NCBI RefSeq assembly: GCF_002261355.1
Contig: NZ_NEVU01000002.1
Span: 1,054,001-1,118,000 of the forward strand
Reading direction: 5' to 3'
DNA length: 64,000 nt
DNA from: Bordetella genomosp. 12
Lineage (GTDB): Bacteria > Pseudomonadota > Gammaproteobacteria > Burkholderiales > Burkholderiaceae_B
In this document: positions 1 to 8,083 of the stretch, piece by piece
Layout of the letters: every line of letters begins with the position of its first letter
How positions within the stretch are numbered: the first letter of the stretch is position 1
Notes under the pieces: model-generated
What the model saw: only the letters and a program-made list of their open reading frames with translations
Databases searched by the model: none
Told to the model about the DNA's origin: nothing
Program-made: the position numbers and the translations under genes

Positions 1-181
1 ACAAGGCGCCTTGGTCGGACATCGACATGGCCCGGGCCAACACCTGTGACGGCGCCGGCAGGAAGATGGGGTCAACGGCGCCGCCGCGGCACAGCGCCTC
101 CCACACCAGGAGAAAACCAAGCAGAGACAGTACGCTGACCAGGATCAGCGAACGGCCTCCTTTGTTCGATTGCGTGGACAT
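1..181 (-). CDS. ABC transporter permease, N-terminal part (SsuC/TauC-like)
   Basis: This is the first 60 codons of an inner-membrane permease, cut by the left edge. The ATG is at 181. After a polar start (MSTQSNKGG) comes one hydrophobic helix (LILVSVLSLLGFLLVW), then a stretch ending FLPAPSQVLARA. A PxPxxV motif just after the first helix is typical of BPD_transp_1 permeases for nitrate, taurine and sulfonates. The gene begins 15 bp downstream of the substrate-binding protein gene on the same strand, so the two should form one importer. The ATPase gene would lie beyond the window. The family call rests on a short N-terminus plus its neighbour. Confidence 0.75.
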   Translation of the reverse strand, partial: MSTQSNKGGRSLILVSVLSLLGFLLVWEALCRGGAVDPIFLPAPSQVLARAMSMSDQGAL

Positions 182-196
182 GCTTTGACTTCCGTT

Positions 197-1189
197 TTAC
201 AGGTACTTGGTCTGGACCCAGTCTTTGACCACGGGCGCCTTGTCGATCTGTTTGAGCGAGACCAGCATGCCGGCCAGCTGCTGCATGCCGTTGACGAAGT
301 TGCCGGGGTCCACCATGAGCGCGTGCTGCTCTTTCTCGGTGTACCAGGTCGTTTGCTTGATGACGGCTTCCTGCTCCTGCTGCGTCAGGCCGGTCAGTTC
401 CAGAAGAACCTTGGCGGCCTCGGCGGGCGACTCGGTCATCATGGTGTTGGCCTGGAAGACGGCGGTCAGGAATTTGTGCACGGCCTCGGGGTTCTCCTTG
501 CCGACGCTGGCGCGCGTGAGCAGGACGTCCGGCCCCGGCGTGATGCCGAATTGCTTGTACAGCGAGAAGGCGGTGTCATCGAGCAGCACACGGGTGCCGG
601 GAATCGCCTTGATACGGTCGAAGGCCGGCGTCCAGGCAACGGCGGCCTCGATCTGCTTGCCCTGGAATGCTGCCAGCAGATTGGTCGCCGGCAGGTTGAT
701 GATGGTCACGTCCTTCTCAGGATCCAGGCCCGCCTGTTGCAGGACGTCGAGCAGCAGCACGTGCGCGCTGGAGGCGTAGGTCACGCCGATCTTCTTGCCC
801 TTGAGGCCGGCGACGTCCTTGACGTCTTCCCGCACCAGCACGCCTTCGGCGCGGCCGAAATTGTTAGGCGTGGCGATGACCTGGAACTGGCGCGCGCCCG
901 CGGCCATCAGCGCCAGTGAAGACACCACGCCGGTGCCGGCCAGATCGATATTGCCCGCCATGACCGCGCCCATGCGGTCCGAGGACGTGGCGAAGCTTTG
1001 CCAGGCGATGTCCAGGCCCTGCTTGTCGAACAGTCCGGTCTTCAGCGCAATATAGGCAGAATAATGGCCGAGCCATCCCGACCCGCCATAGGTCAGGCGT
1101 GTCTTGGCTGCGCGGGCAATCATAGGAAAGCCCATGGTGCTGGCTGCGGCAAGCGCGGTGGCGCGTTTCAACATGTCGCGACGATTCAT
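197..1189 (-). CDS. ABC transporter substrate-binding protein, SsuA/nitrate/taurine family
   Basis: A 330-residue periplasmic receptor that should deliver its ligand to the adjoining permease. The start ATG at 1189 follows a good ribosome site (AAGGGG); the open frame runs upstream to 1456, but that part is non-homologous and overlaps the LysR gene. The N-terminus has a twin-arginine-like segment (NRRDMLKR) and an export signal ending near ARA at residues 26-28. The mature part shows the family pattern: GWLGHYSAYIALKTGLF, then a first-lobe GKKIGVTYASSAHVLL. The ligand cannot be read from sequence; aliphatic sulfonates, nitrate, pyrimidine precursors or aromatic acids are all possible in this family. 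Confidence 0.85.
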   Translation of the reverse strand: MNRRDMLKRATALAAASTMGFPMIARAAKTRLTYGGSGWLGHYSAYIALKTGLFDKQGLDIAWQSFATSSDRMGAVMAGNIDLAGTGVVSSLALMAAGARQFQVIATPNNFGRAEGVLVREDVKDVAGLKGKKIGVTYASSAHVLLLDVLQQAGLDPEKDVTIINLPATNLLAAFQGKQIEAAVAWTPAFDRIKAIPGTRVLLDDTAFSLYKQFGITPGPDVLLTRASVGKENPEAVHKFLTAVFQANTMMTESPAEAAKVLLELTGLTQQEQEAVIKQTTWYTEKEQHALMVDPGNFVNGMQQLAGMLVSLKQIDKAPVVKDWVQTKYL

Positions 1190-1284
1190 GCTGTATTCCC
1201 CTTGGTCTATGCGCCTCGATGGCGCGGATGGTGAACCCGAACTGTCTCCCGACCCGAGGGGTGCCCGCCGATATATAAGCGGCG

Positions 1285-1301
1285 TCGATATAAAACATCG
1301 A
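1285..1301. promoter_or_regulatory. Possible LysR-type site upstream of the binding-protein gene
   Basis: TCGAT and ATCGA arms flank a 7-bp AT-rich centre, and T1289 and A1301 give the T-N11-A spacing of LysR operators. The site lies about 100 bp upstream of the ABC receptor start and 46 bp beyond the end of the LysR gene. It is a reasonable control point for the ABC genes, but short motifs like this occur by chance. Confidence 0.3.
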
Positions 1302-1346
1302 TTTCTCCGATCATGCGTTCGGGCTAACCCTAGGAAGGAAGCCGCC

Positions 1347-2351
1347 TCAACGGCGCAGGCTGCGCCACAGGGTGGCGCTGGGCAACTGCAGTCCCGGGAC
1401 GATTTCTTTTTCGTAAAGCGATTCGACCGCCACGAGAATGGCCTCGCGGGCTTCATAAGGCAGCCGCCCTGCTTCGCTGGCGCGCGCGGCCAGATAGAAG
1501 CTGCGGCTGTTGGGTATTTCGGCGCTGGTGGTGGGCAGATTCAAGGGCAGCACTTTCAGGGTCGGCAGAAAATGCCGGCTTTGCCACAGGCATAGCGGCG
1601 TGCTGACGGCAAAGCCCAGCCCGGCGCTGACCAGGCTGAGCAAGGGATCCGTGTTGTCGAATTCGAAGGTGCGTTCGATGAAGATGCCGCGCGACTCTAG
1701 CAGGCGGTCGATCTCGGCGCCCATGAAGGAACGCGCGCTGTAGCGGATGAATTGCGATCGCCGGGCCAGCTCGGTCAAGCTGGTGCTGGCGGTATATGGC
1801 ATGTCCTGGGGCAGCACCAGCAGATAGGGCTCGCTAAACAGCGGATACTTGCGGATCACGCTGCGGGCGGCCGTGGGGCTGGTCGTGACGGAGATATCCA
1901 GCTGCCGGTCTTCGAGCTGTTTGTCCAGCACCGGCGTGATGCCCGACCACAAGCGAATCTGCCGCGAGGCACCGCTCAAGCCGCGGATCAGCGTCGGGCC
2001 CAAGGTCCCGGCAAAGGAATCCACGCAACCGAAGCGCACGATGTTGCGCTTGGCGCGGCTCAGATTGCGTACGCTCTCGCTCAGATTACCGGCCTGCTCC
2101 AGCAAACGGGCGGCATGATCGAAGAGCAGATCGCCCGCGGAAGTCGGCCGCGCCGGCCGCGTGCTGCGGTCCAGCAGTTCGACCGAGAGGTCCGTCTCCA
2201 GTTGCTTGATGCGCTGGGAGACGGCCGCCTGCGAGATACCGAGCAGCCGGGCGGCGCCGGACACCGAGGCCGCTTCCACCGTGGCGACCCAGGTAAGCAG
2301 CAGAATCCATTCCGGATAATTGGCCGGCGCATCGTAGCTGAAGCGGTTCAT
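1347..2351 (-). CDS. LysR-family transcriptional regulator
   Basis: A 334-residue regulator with an N-terminal winged helix-turn-helix (about residues 15-70, including SGAARLLGISQAAVSQRIKQ) and a C-terminal ligand-binding domain. The ATG at 2351 is preferred; a TTG two codons upstream overlaps hutG. It lies 2 bp after the hutG stop, so the two are co-transcribed. The protein is clearly paralogous to the LysR gene at 3354-4352: both share LLDRSTRPARPTSAG, a GCVDSFA segment, LWSGITP, FIRYSARS and TPLCLWQSRHF. The neighbouring ABC genes and hutG are likely targets. The inducer is unknown. Confidence 0.93.
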   Translation of the reverse strand: MNRFSYDAPANYPEWILLLTWVATVEAASVSGAARLLGISQAAVSQRIKQLETDLSVELLDRSTRPARPTSAGDLLFDHAARLLEQAGNLSESVRNLSRAKRNIVRFGCVDSFAGTLGPTLIRGLSGASRQIRLWSGITPVLDKQLEDRQLDISVTTSPTAARSVIRKYPLFSEPYLLVLPQDMPYTASTSLTELARRSQFIRYSARSFMGAEIDRLLESRGIFIERTFEFDNTDPLLSLVSAGLGFAVSTPLCLWQSRHFLPTLKVLPLNLPTTSAEIPNSRSFYLAARASEAGRLPYEAREAILVAVESLYEKEIVPGLQLPSATLWRSLRR

Positions 2352-2353
2352 GG

Positions 2354-3145
2354 TCAAGGCAAGGCGCGATACGCCGCATTCACCAGTTGCTGCACGACCG
2401 CCGTGACGCGGCGCGCCTCGGTATCGTGCCAGGCATAGGGAAACTGCTCATCCATGTAGGTGGACTGACACATCTCCAGCTGCACGGCGTGGATGTGCTT
2501 GGCCGGGTTGCCGTAGTGGCGGGTGATGTAGCCCCCCTTGAAGCGTCCGTTGATTGCGTAGCTATAGGGCGAACCTGCCAGTTCGGCAGCGATGGCCTGT
2601 TCGATGGCCGCCGATGCACTCGCGCCACCCGCCGTGCCGATGTTCAGGTCAGGCAACTTGCCGTCGAACAGGCGCGGGATCACGCTGGCAATCGAGTGGG
2701 CCTCCCACAGCAGCACGCGGCCGTGCACGGCTTGCAGCCGGTCGAGCTCGGCCTGCAGTTGATCGTGGTAAGGCTGCCAGTAGCGATCACGGCGCGCCGC
2801 CCGCTCCGCGGCGGTGATGTCTTGCCGCCCGTCCCGGTACAGCGCCTGTCCGTCGAAGGTGTGGGTCGGGCACAGCCCCGTCTTGGCCTGGCCGGGGTAC
2901 AGGTTCTCGTCATTGGGCGGCCGGTTCAGGTCCACGACATAGCGCGAGTAGCGCGCGGCCAGTACCGAGGCGCCCATGGCCTGGGCGAAGGCGTAGAGGC
3001 GGTCCAGATGCCAATCCGTATCGCCGGAGCGGCACCCCAGCTCGGTCATCAACGGCTGTTGGCTATCCGGGATCCGATGGCCCAGATGCGGGATGGAGAT
3101 CAGCAGCGGCGCCGTGCCGGTTTGAAAGTCAAAAATGTCGCTCAT
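2354..3145 (-). CDS. hutG: N-formylglutamate amidohydrolase family protein (HutG)
   Basis: A 263-residue cytoplasmic metal-dependent hydrolase of the family that splits N-formylglutamate to glutamate and formate, the last step of one histidine-degradation route. Visible family features are an N-terminal PLLISIPHLGHRIP, a TDWHLD segment, SRYVVDLNRPPND, and GGYITRHYG near the end. The start MSDIFDF at 3145 is chosen over an upstream GTG or similar because family homology begins here. No hutH, hutU or hutI lies in the window, so this copy may act on another N-formyl or N-acyl amino acid. It is followed at 2 bp by a LysR gene. Confidence 0.9.
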   Translation of the reverse strand: MSDIFDFQTGTAPLLISIPHLGHRIPDSQQPLMTELGCRSGDTDWHLDRLYAFAQAMGASVLAARYSRYVVDLNRPPNDENLYPGQAKTGLCPTHTFDGQALYRDGRQDITAAERAARRDRYWQPYHDQLQAELDRLQAVHGRVLLWEAHSIASVIPRLFDGKLPDLNIGTAGGASASAAIEQAIAAELAGSPYSYAINGRFKGGYITRHYGNPAKHIHAVQLEMCQSTYMDEQFPYAWHDTEARRVTAVVQQLVNAAYRALP

Positions 3146-3353
3146 ATCAACTCGTTCCGGGCCCACTGCCCTCGCCTGTCGCATGCTAGGCAGCCCGCGA
3201 GTCGGCCCCGTTAATATTTGCCAGGCTGATGCTCAACTTTATTCAGCGCTTATAAAATCCCCGGCATCATCCGGGTAAACCTGGATAGCCACGGCTGCGC
3301 TTGCATAAGCGGCCGTGATACAGTTTCTTCCGTTTTTGAGGCGGAATCATTCC

Positions 3354-4352
3354 ATGCACGGCGAAGGTATCGCTCGCTATCCCGATTGGGAGTTGCTGGC
3401 CAGTTGGGTAGCCGTTGTCGAGGCCGGCTCGATCTCCGAGGCTGCCAAGCGGTTGAGGATTTCGCAGGCGGGCGTGTCGCAGCGGGTCAAGGCCATCGAG
3501 GCCTTGCTGGATACCGAGCTGCTGGACCGCTCCACCCGCCCTGCCCGGCCCACCTCCGCCGGCCAGCGGCTTTTCGAGCACGCGACGGCCATTCTGCAAA
3601 GCGCCGATCAGATGATAGAGGGCGTGCGCAATGTCAGCCGCGCCAAGCGTGTGGTGGTGCGGCTGGGCTGCGTCGATTCATTCGCGGCGACGGTGGGGCC
3701 TATCATCATTCGTGCGCTCAGCGGCACCTCGCAGCAGGTCCGCCTGTGGTCGGGGATCACCCCCACGCTGGATGCCCAGCTCGAAGCGCGCCAGCTGGAT
3801 ATGGCGGTGACGACGTCGGGCGTCGGTCTGGCGCCTGGCGTTCGCCGCCAGAAGCTGTTCTCCGAACCTTATTTCGCCGTCCTGCCCAAGGCTTTCCCCG
3901 TGGAGCGGCTGGGCTCGCTGACGGACTTGAGCCATCAACTACGCTTTATCCGCTATAGCGCGCGCTCGGTGATCGGCCAGCATGTCGATACCTATTTGAT
4001 GGGCCATACCGATACCATCGAACGCACGTGCGAGTTCGACGCCACAGATCCGATGCTCAGTCTGGTCGCGGCGGGCCTGGGGTTTGCCATCACCACGCCC
4101 TTGTGCTTATGGCAATCGCGGCATTTCGTGCCCGATATCCGGGTGGTGCCGCTCAGCAGCTTCTCGCGCCACCGGCGCCCTTACGAAGTCCTGAGCCGCA
4201 GCTTCTACCTGAGCTCGCGCGAAAATGAACTGGGTAACCTTCCCAACGACATGCATGACCTGCTTTGCCAGGCTTACGAAAAGCAGATCTCGCGCGACAT
4301 CGCCAAGGCGCTTGGCCTGCAGCCGCACGAGGTCTACTCCTTCACGCAGTAG
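3354..4352 (+). CDS. LysR-family transcriptional regulator (paralogue of the one at 1347-2351)
   Basis: A 332-residue LysR regulator. The ATG at 3354 (MHGEG) is chosen because homology with the paralogue begins at RYPDWELLASWVAVVEAGS; a GTG at 3315 would add 13 residues. The helix-turn-helix lies at about residues 22-60 (EAAKRLRISQAGVSQRV). The ligand-binding domain shares many blocks with the paralogue. The gene is divergent from hutG across a 208-bp gap and converges on etfA, so it could control hutG, the flavoprotein operon, or both. Its C-terminus (LGLQPHEVYSFTQ) differs from the paralogue. Confidence 0.93.
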   Translation: MHGEGIARYPDWELLASWVAVVEAGSISEAAKRLRISQAGVSQRVKAIEALLDTELLDRSTRPARPTSAGQRLFEHATAILQSADQMIEGVRNVSRAKRVVVRLGCVDSFAATVGPIIIRALSGTSQQVRLWSGITPTLDAQLEARQLDMAVTTSGVGLAPGVRRQKLFSEPYFAVLPKAFPVERLGSLTDLSHQLRFIRYSARSVIGQHVDTYLMGHTDTIERTCEFDATDPMLSLVAAGLGFAITTPLCLWQSRHFVPDIRVVPLSSFSRHRRPYEVLSRSFYLSSRENELGNLPNDMHDLLCQAYEKQISRDIAKALGLQPHEVYSFTQ

Positions 4353-4360
4353 GCGGGCAT

Positions 4361-4385
4361 GGCGGGGATGAACGACCTCCCCGCC
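4361..4385. terminator. Hairpin between convergent LysR and etfA genes
   Basis: GGCGGGGA at 4361-4368 pairs perfectly with TCCCCGCC at 4378-4385 across a 9-nt loop. It sits in the 38-bp gap between two genes that end towards each other. There is no clear T run on either side, so it is at best a weak bidirectional terminator. Confidence 0.45.
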
Positions 4386-4390
4386 TTGCC

Positions 4391-5320
4391 TCAAAGGGCG
4401 GCGGTCACCGCCGGCACGATGTCGAAGAGATCGCCCACCACGCCATAGTCGGACACCCCAAAGATGGGCGCGTCGCCGTCTTTGTTGATGGCCACGATGA
4501 CCTTGGAGTCCTTCATGCCGGCCAGATGCTGGATCGCTCCGGAGATACCGACGGCGATGTAGAGCTCCGGCGCCACGATCTTGCCGGTTTGGCCGACCTG
4601 ATAGTCATTGGGCGCATAGCCGGAGTCCACCGCGGCGCGCGAGGCGCCGATGGCTGCACCCAGTTTCTCGGCCAGGGGGTCGAGCAAGGCGAAATTCTCG
4701 GCGCTGCCCATGCCTCTGCCGCCCGCGACCACGACGCGCGCGGCCGTGAGGTCCGGGCGTTCGCTTTTGACGACTTCACGACGCAGAAATTCGGCCAGGC
4801 CTGTGGCGGGCGCGGCGGCGACGGCCTCAACGTGCGCGCTTGCGCCTTCGGCCGGGACGGCGTCAAAGGCCGTCGCGCGCACCGTGATCACCTTGACCGC
4901 ATCGGCCGACCGGACCGTGGCGATGGCGTTGCCCGCATAGATGGGGCGTTTAAAAGTGTCCGGGTCGACCACGGCAATGATGTCGGAGATCTGGGCGACA
5001 TCCAGTTCGGCCGCGACGCGGGGCGCCACGTTCTTGCCCGCCGCCGAGGCGGTGAACAGGAGATGACGGTACGGCCCGGAAACGGCCACCGTCTGCGCCG
5101 CGACGTCTTCGGCCAGCTGGTGGGCAAGATGGGCGGCGTCCGCCACCAGAACTTTCTCCACGCCGGCAATGCGGCTGACGCAGGCGGCCAGGGCCTGGAC
5201 GTCGTGTCCGGCGAGCAGGACATGCACTGGCGCACCGATGGCCTGCGCGGCGGCCAGTGTGTTGAGCGTGGCGGGTTTGAGTTGACCGTTGTCGTGGTCG
5301 GCGATAACGAGCGTCGTCAT
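4391..5320 (-). CDS. etfA: Electron transfer flavoprotein alpha subunit
   Basis: A 309-residue FAD-binding subunit of ETF, which takes electrons from flavin dehydrogenases and passes them to ETF-ubiquinone oxidoreductase. The N-terminus ([12 protein letters not shown]) and the C-terminal FAD domain are typical; the latter contains [11 protein letters not shown], the QVGQTGK loop, [14 protein letters not shown] and [10 protein letters not shown]. Its ATG directly abuts the etfB stop codon, so the two subunits should be translated together. Length matches housekeeping bacterial EtfA. The flavin-enzyme gene upstream in the operon is the obvious electron donor, but EtfAB usually serves several dehydrogenases. 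Confidence 0.97.
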   Translation of the reverse strand: MTTLVIADHDNGQLKPATLNTLAAAQAIGAPVHVLLAGHDVQALAACVSRIAGVEKVLVADAAHLAHQLAEDVAAQTVAVSGPYRHLLFTASAAGKNVAPRVAAELDVAQISDIIAVVDPDTFKRPIYAGNAIATVRSADAVKVITVRATAFDAVPAEGASAHVEAVAAAPATGLAEFLRREVVKSERPDLTAARVVVAGGRGMGSAENFALLDPLAEKLGAAIGASRAAVDSGYAPNDYQVGQTGKIVAPELYIAVGISGAIQHLAGMKDSKVIVAINKDGDAPIFGVSDYGVVGDLFDIVPAVTAAL

Positions 5321-6070
5321 TCAGATTACCTTTGCTTCCTGCTTGAGTTTGCCAACCAGCGTCGCCACGTCCGGCACCACGATGCCCGGCTTGCGCGCGG
5401 CGGGCTCTTCGACGCGCAGGGTCTGCAGGCGCGGGCTGGGATCCACGCCCAGTTCGGCGGCGGCGACCACGTCCAAGGGCTTTTTCTTGGCTTTCATGAT
5501 GTTGGGCAGCGTGACGTAGCGCGGCTCATTGAGGCGCAGATCGGTGGTGATGACCGCCGGCAAGGCCAACGACAGCACTTCGGATCCGCCATCGATCTCG
5601 CGCGTCACGATGGCGCGCCCTTCGGCGATCTCAATCGCGCTGGCATAGGTGGCTTGAGGCCACTTGAGCAAGGCCGCCAGCATCTGGCCGGTCTGCCCGG
5701 CGTCATCATCGATGGCCTGCTTGCCCAGAATGACCAGTTGAGCCTGTTCTTTGTCGACCACGGCCTTGAGCAGCTTGGCGACAGCCAGCGACTGCAGCTC
5801 GGCGTCGGTCTGCACCAGTATGGCGCGGTCGGCGCCGATGGCCAGCGCCGTGCGCAGGGTCTCCTGGCTTTGCGCCGTGCCGCAGGACACCGCGAGCACT
5901 TCGCTGGCCTGACCCGCTTCCTTCAGGCGCGTGGCGGCCTCGACCGCGATTTCATCGAAGGGATTCATCGACATCTTCACATTGCCGACGTCGATCCCGC
6001 TGTTGTCAGACTTGACGCGTACCTTGACGTTGTAGTCAACGACGCGCTTGACTGCTGCGATCACTTTCAT
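5321..6070 (-). CDS. etfB: Electron transfer flavoprotein beta subunit
   Basis: A 249-residue AMP-binding subunit of the ETF heterodimer. The start [20 protein letters not shown] at 6070 is the conserved EtfB N-terminus; the open frame adds nine residues upstream without homology. The family signature is visible around [17 protein letters not shown] and in the later segment [19 protein letters not shown]. It lies 10 bp after hutD and abuts etfA, in the order flavoenzyme-hutD-etfB-etfA. Its position behind a dehydrogenase-type flavoenzyme suggests dedicated expression with that enzyme; whether a second etfBA copy exists elsewhere cannot be judged from this window. Confidence 0.97.
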   Translation of the reverse strand: MKVIAAVKRVVDYNVKVRVKSDNSGIDVGNVKMSMNPFDEIAVEAATRLKEAGQASEVLAVSCGTAQSQETLRTALAIGADRAILVQTDAELQSLAVAKLLKAVVDKEQAQLVILGKQAIDDDAGQTGQMLAALLKWPQATYASAIEIAEGRAIVTREIDGGSEVLSLALPAVITTDLRLNEPRYVTLPNIMKAKKKPLDVVAAAELGVDPSPRLQTLRVEEPAARKPGIVVPDVATLVGKLKQEAKVI

Positions 6071-6080
6071 CACATCTACC

Positions 6081-6638
6081 TCAAACGAATGCTGCAATAG
6101 GAGCCAGGGGCTCGATCAAAACGAAGAACGCTGCGGTCCCGCCGAGGGGGTGCAGCGTGCGGGCGGCGCTGCCGGGTTCCAGCAAGGCGAAGGCCTGCGC
6201 GGGGAGGTCCAGGCCGAGAGACAGTCGCGCGGGGCCATCCCACGCCAGGACCAGAGCATGCGCGTGGGCCGGCACTTCGGCGCTGCCGTCCAGCCGCCTC
6301 GCGGACAAGTGGTATTGGCCCGCGCGCGCCATGACATTGAGCGCCACGCAGGCCCCCTGCCGGAGGCTGGCCTGCCAGGCAGGGGCACCGTCGTACACGG
6401 CGGCCACGCCTGGCATCAAGGTCACACTGCGCGGCCCGTCTTGCAAAACGAGCCCGGCGCCGGCCACGATCACGGACAAACGCGTCAGCCCTGCAAAGCT
6501 TGAGTAGGCGCCATCGCGGCCGATGTCGGCCAGGCTGATGCGCCACTGCTCGCCCTGGCGCGCCAGCGTACGGGTCACCCCGCCGCCGTTGCGCCAGGGT
6601 TCCGCGGCCAGGGCGCTCAGGGGTTGCACGCCGCTCAT
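6081..6638 (-). CDS. hutD: HutD/Ves family protein
   Basis: A 185-residue cupin-fold protein. The signature [13 protein letters not shown] near residue 14 is characteristic of HutD/Ves proteins, which often accompany histidine-utilisation genes; their exact role is unsettled, with proposals of a gatekeeper binding formylglutamate-like compounds. The ATG at 6638 is 1 bp after the flavoenzyme stop codon, and etfB starts 10 bp after its own stop. Its place between a flavin dehydrogenase and ETF, with hutG 3 kb away and no core hut genes, is unusual and suggests a catabolic pathway related to, but distinct from, the standard Hut route. Confidence 0.88.
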   Translation of the reverse strand: MSGVQPLSALAAEPWRNGGGVTRTLARQGEQWRISLADIGRDGAYSSFAGLTRLSVIVAGAGLVLQDGPRSVTLMPGVAAVYDGAPAWQASLRQGACVALNVMARAGQYHLSARRLDGSAEVPAHAHALVLAWDGPARLSLGLDLPAQAFALLEPGSAARTLHPLGGTAAFFVLIEPLAPIAAFV

Positions 6639-6639
6639 G

Positions 6640-7836
6640 TCAGGACACAGCGCCCAATCCGTACTTGCCGGTCAGCAGTGCGCCGGTCTCAAAACGCTGG
6701 ATGGAGTACGGCTCCAGCGAGACGGCGGTGGGCAGGCCCAAAGCTGCTTGCGCCAGAATCAGGCCCACGGTGGGCGAGAGCTTGAAACCATGCCCCGAGA
6801 AACCGTAGCCCACCACCAGCCCTTCGAGGCCAGGCAGCTTGCCCAGAACGGGATTCCAGTCCGGGGTCACGTCATAAACGCCGGTCCAGGACGAGGCAAT
6901 GCCGGCGGCTTCATAGGCGGGGAAACGTTCGGCGACCTGCGCACCCACTTCCACCACATAGTCCATGGGGATGTCGCCCTGCTCCACTTCGGCGGCCTTG
7001 AGCTTCTCGCCGACGATGCCCTCGCTGACCAGCATCTGGTTGCCGCCATAGCTGCGGCAATACAGCATGCCGGGCGATGCCAGGTCCTTGAAGACCGGCA
7101 TCGAAAAGGTGTATTTGGCCGGATCGCACTCCAGGGCCAGGACGGCGTGGCGCTCGGGCACGACCGGCAGGCTGCGGCCCGTCCAACCCGCCAGCTCCGG
7201 CGTCCAGATATTCTGGGTGCTGACCACCGTCTTGGCGTGGAAGTCGCCCGCCGTGGTCGATACCCCCACCACCTTGCCGTTCTCGATCAGCAGGCGCTTG
7301 ACCTCGACGTTTTCGCGCACCGTCACGCCACGGCGGCGCGCGGCACGGGCAAAACTCGTTGCCACCAGATAGGCGTCGGCAAAACCGGCCTCCGGCTCAT
7401 AGCCGATCAAGGCCGCATCGTCAAAGCGCGCGATGGGCAAGAGCTCGGCGGCCTGCTGCTGGCTCAGCAGCTCGAGCGGGATACCCTGCTCTTGCTGTTG
7501 TTGCAGGGAGGCACGCAGGGGCTCGAGTTTGTCGCCTTCTGGCGCGACAATCATGTAGCCGCATTTGACCAGGCCGCAGGAGGCTTCGTCATCTTCCAGG
7601 TATTGAGAAAAATTATTGAACACGGCCCAGGATTGGCGTGCCAGTTCCACATTTTCCTTGACCGAATAGTGCGTGCGGAGAATGCCGGACGACTGCGAAG
7701 TCGTCCCGGCGCCTATCGTGCCCCGGTCCAGAACGAGTACGTTCTTGGTGCCGAGCTTGGCCAGATGAAATGCAACCGAGCTGCCGATGACGCCGGCGCC
7801 GATGACCACTACGTCGTATGTATTCACTGCGTTCAA
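6640..7836 (-). CDS. DAO-family FAD-dependent oxidoreductase (sarcosine/dimethylglycine oxidase type)
   Basis: A 398-residue flavoenzyme predicted to oxidise a secondary or N-methylated amine or an amino acid. The N-terminal Rossmann motif (VVVIGAGVIGSSVAFHLAKLG, in the first 30 residues) is followed by an acidic LDRG and the GTTSQSSGILRTHYS segment usual in sarcosine-oxidase-beta-like proteins. The C-terminal FAD contact shows as GLVVGYGFSGHGFKLSP. It is the first gene of an operon with hutD, etfB and etfA, so its electrons probably go to ETF rather than oxygen. The substrate is not deducible. It faces the ETF-ubiquinone oxidoreductase gene across a 247-bp promoter region. Confidence 0.9.
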   Translation of the reverse strand: MNAVNTYDVVVIGAGVIGSSVAFHLAKLGTKNVLVLDRGTIGAGTTSQSSGILRTHYSVKENVELARQSWAVFNNFSQYLEDDEASCGLVKCGYMIVAPEGDKLEPLRASLQQQQEQGIPLELLSQQQAAELLPIARFDDAALIGYEPEAGFADAYLVATSFARAARRRGVTVRENVEVKRLLIENGKVVGVSTTAGDFHAKTVVSTQNIWTPELAGWTGRSLPVVPERHAVLALECDPAKYTFSMPVFKDLASPGMLYCRSYGGNQMLVSEGIVGEKLKAAEVEQGDIPMDYVVEVGAQVAERFPAYEAAGIASSWTGVYDVTPDWNPVLGKLPGLEGLVVGYGFSGHGFKLSPTVGLILAQAALGLPTAVSLEPYSIQRFETGALLTGKYGLGAVS

Positions 7837-8083
7837 CCTTCCGAATCTGGGGAGTGCTGAAAAGTGTCATACATCCGGTTCGCGGCGCGATAAATATAAG
7901 TGATGGCGATTCTTAGCTAAACCAATGGCAAAGCTAGAGGCCCCCGGGGCTCCGGGAGCGGCCTTTGCATCAGCCCGACTTATCTTCAGTTCCGTTGGCG
8001 CTGAAGCTCGGGCGGGCGGGCGACCCGCCTGATTAAGCTTGCCCCGTCCGCCCTACCCTGGGCCCAATGGCGCGCCAAGAGAG

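Noticed and set aside
4265-6100. A 611-codon open frame on the plus strand.
   Set aside because: It runs antisense to etfA and etfB and shows only His/Gly/Arg-rich composition typical of shadow frames in GC-rich DNA.
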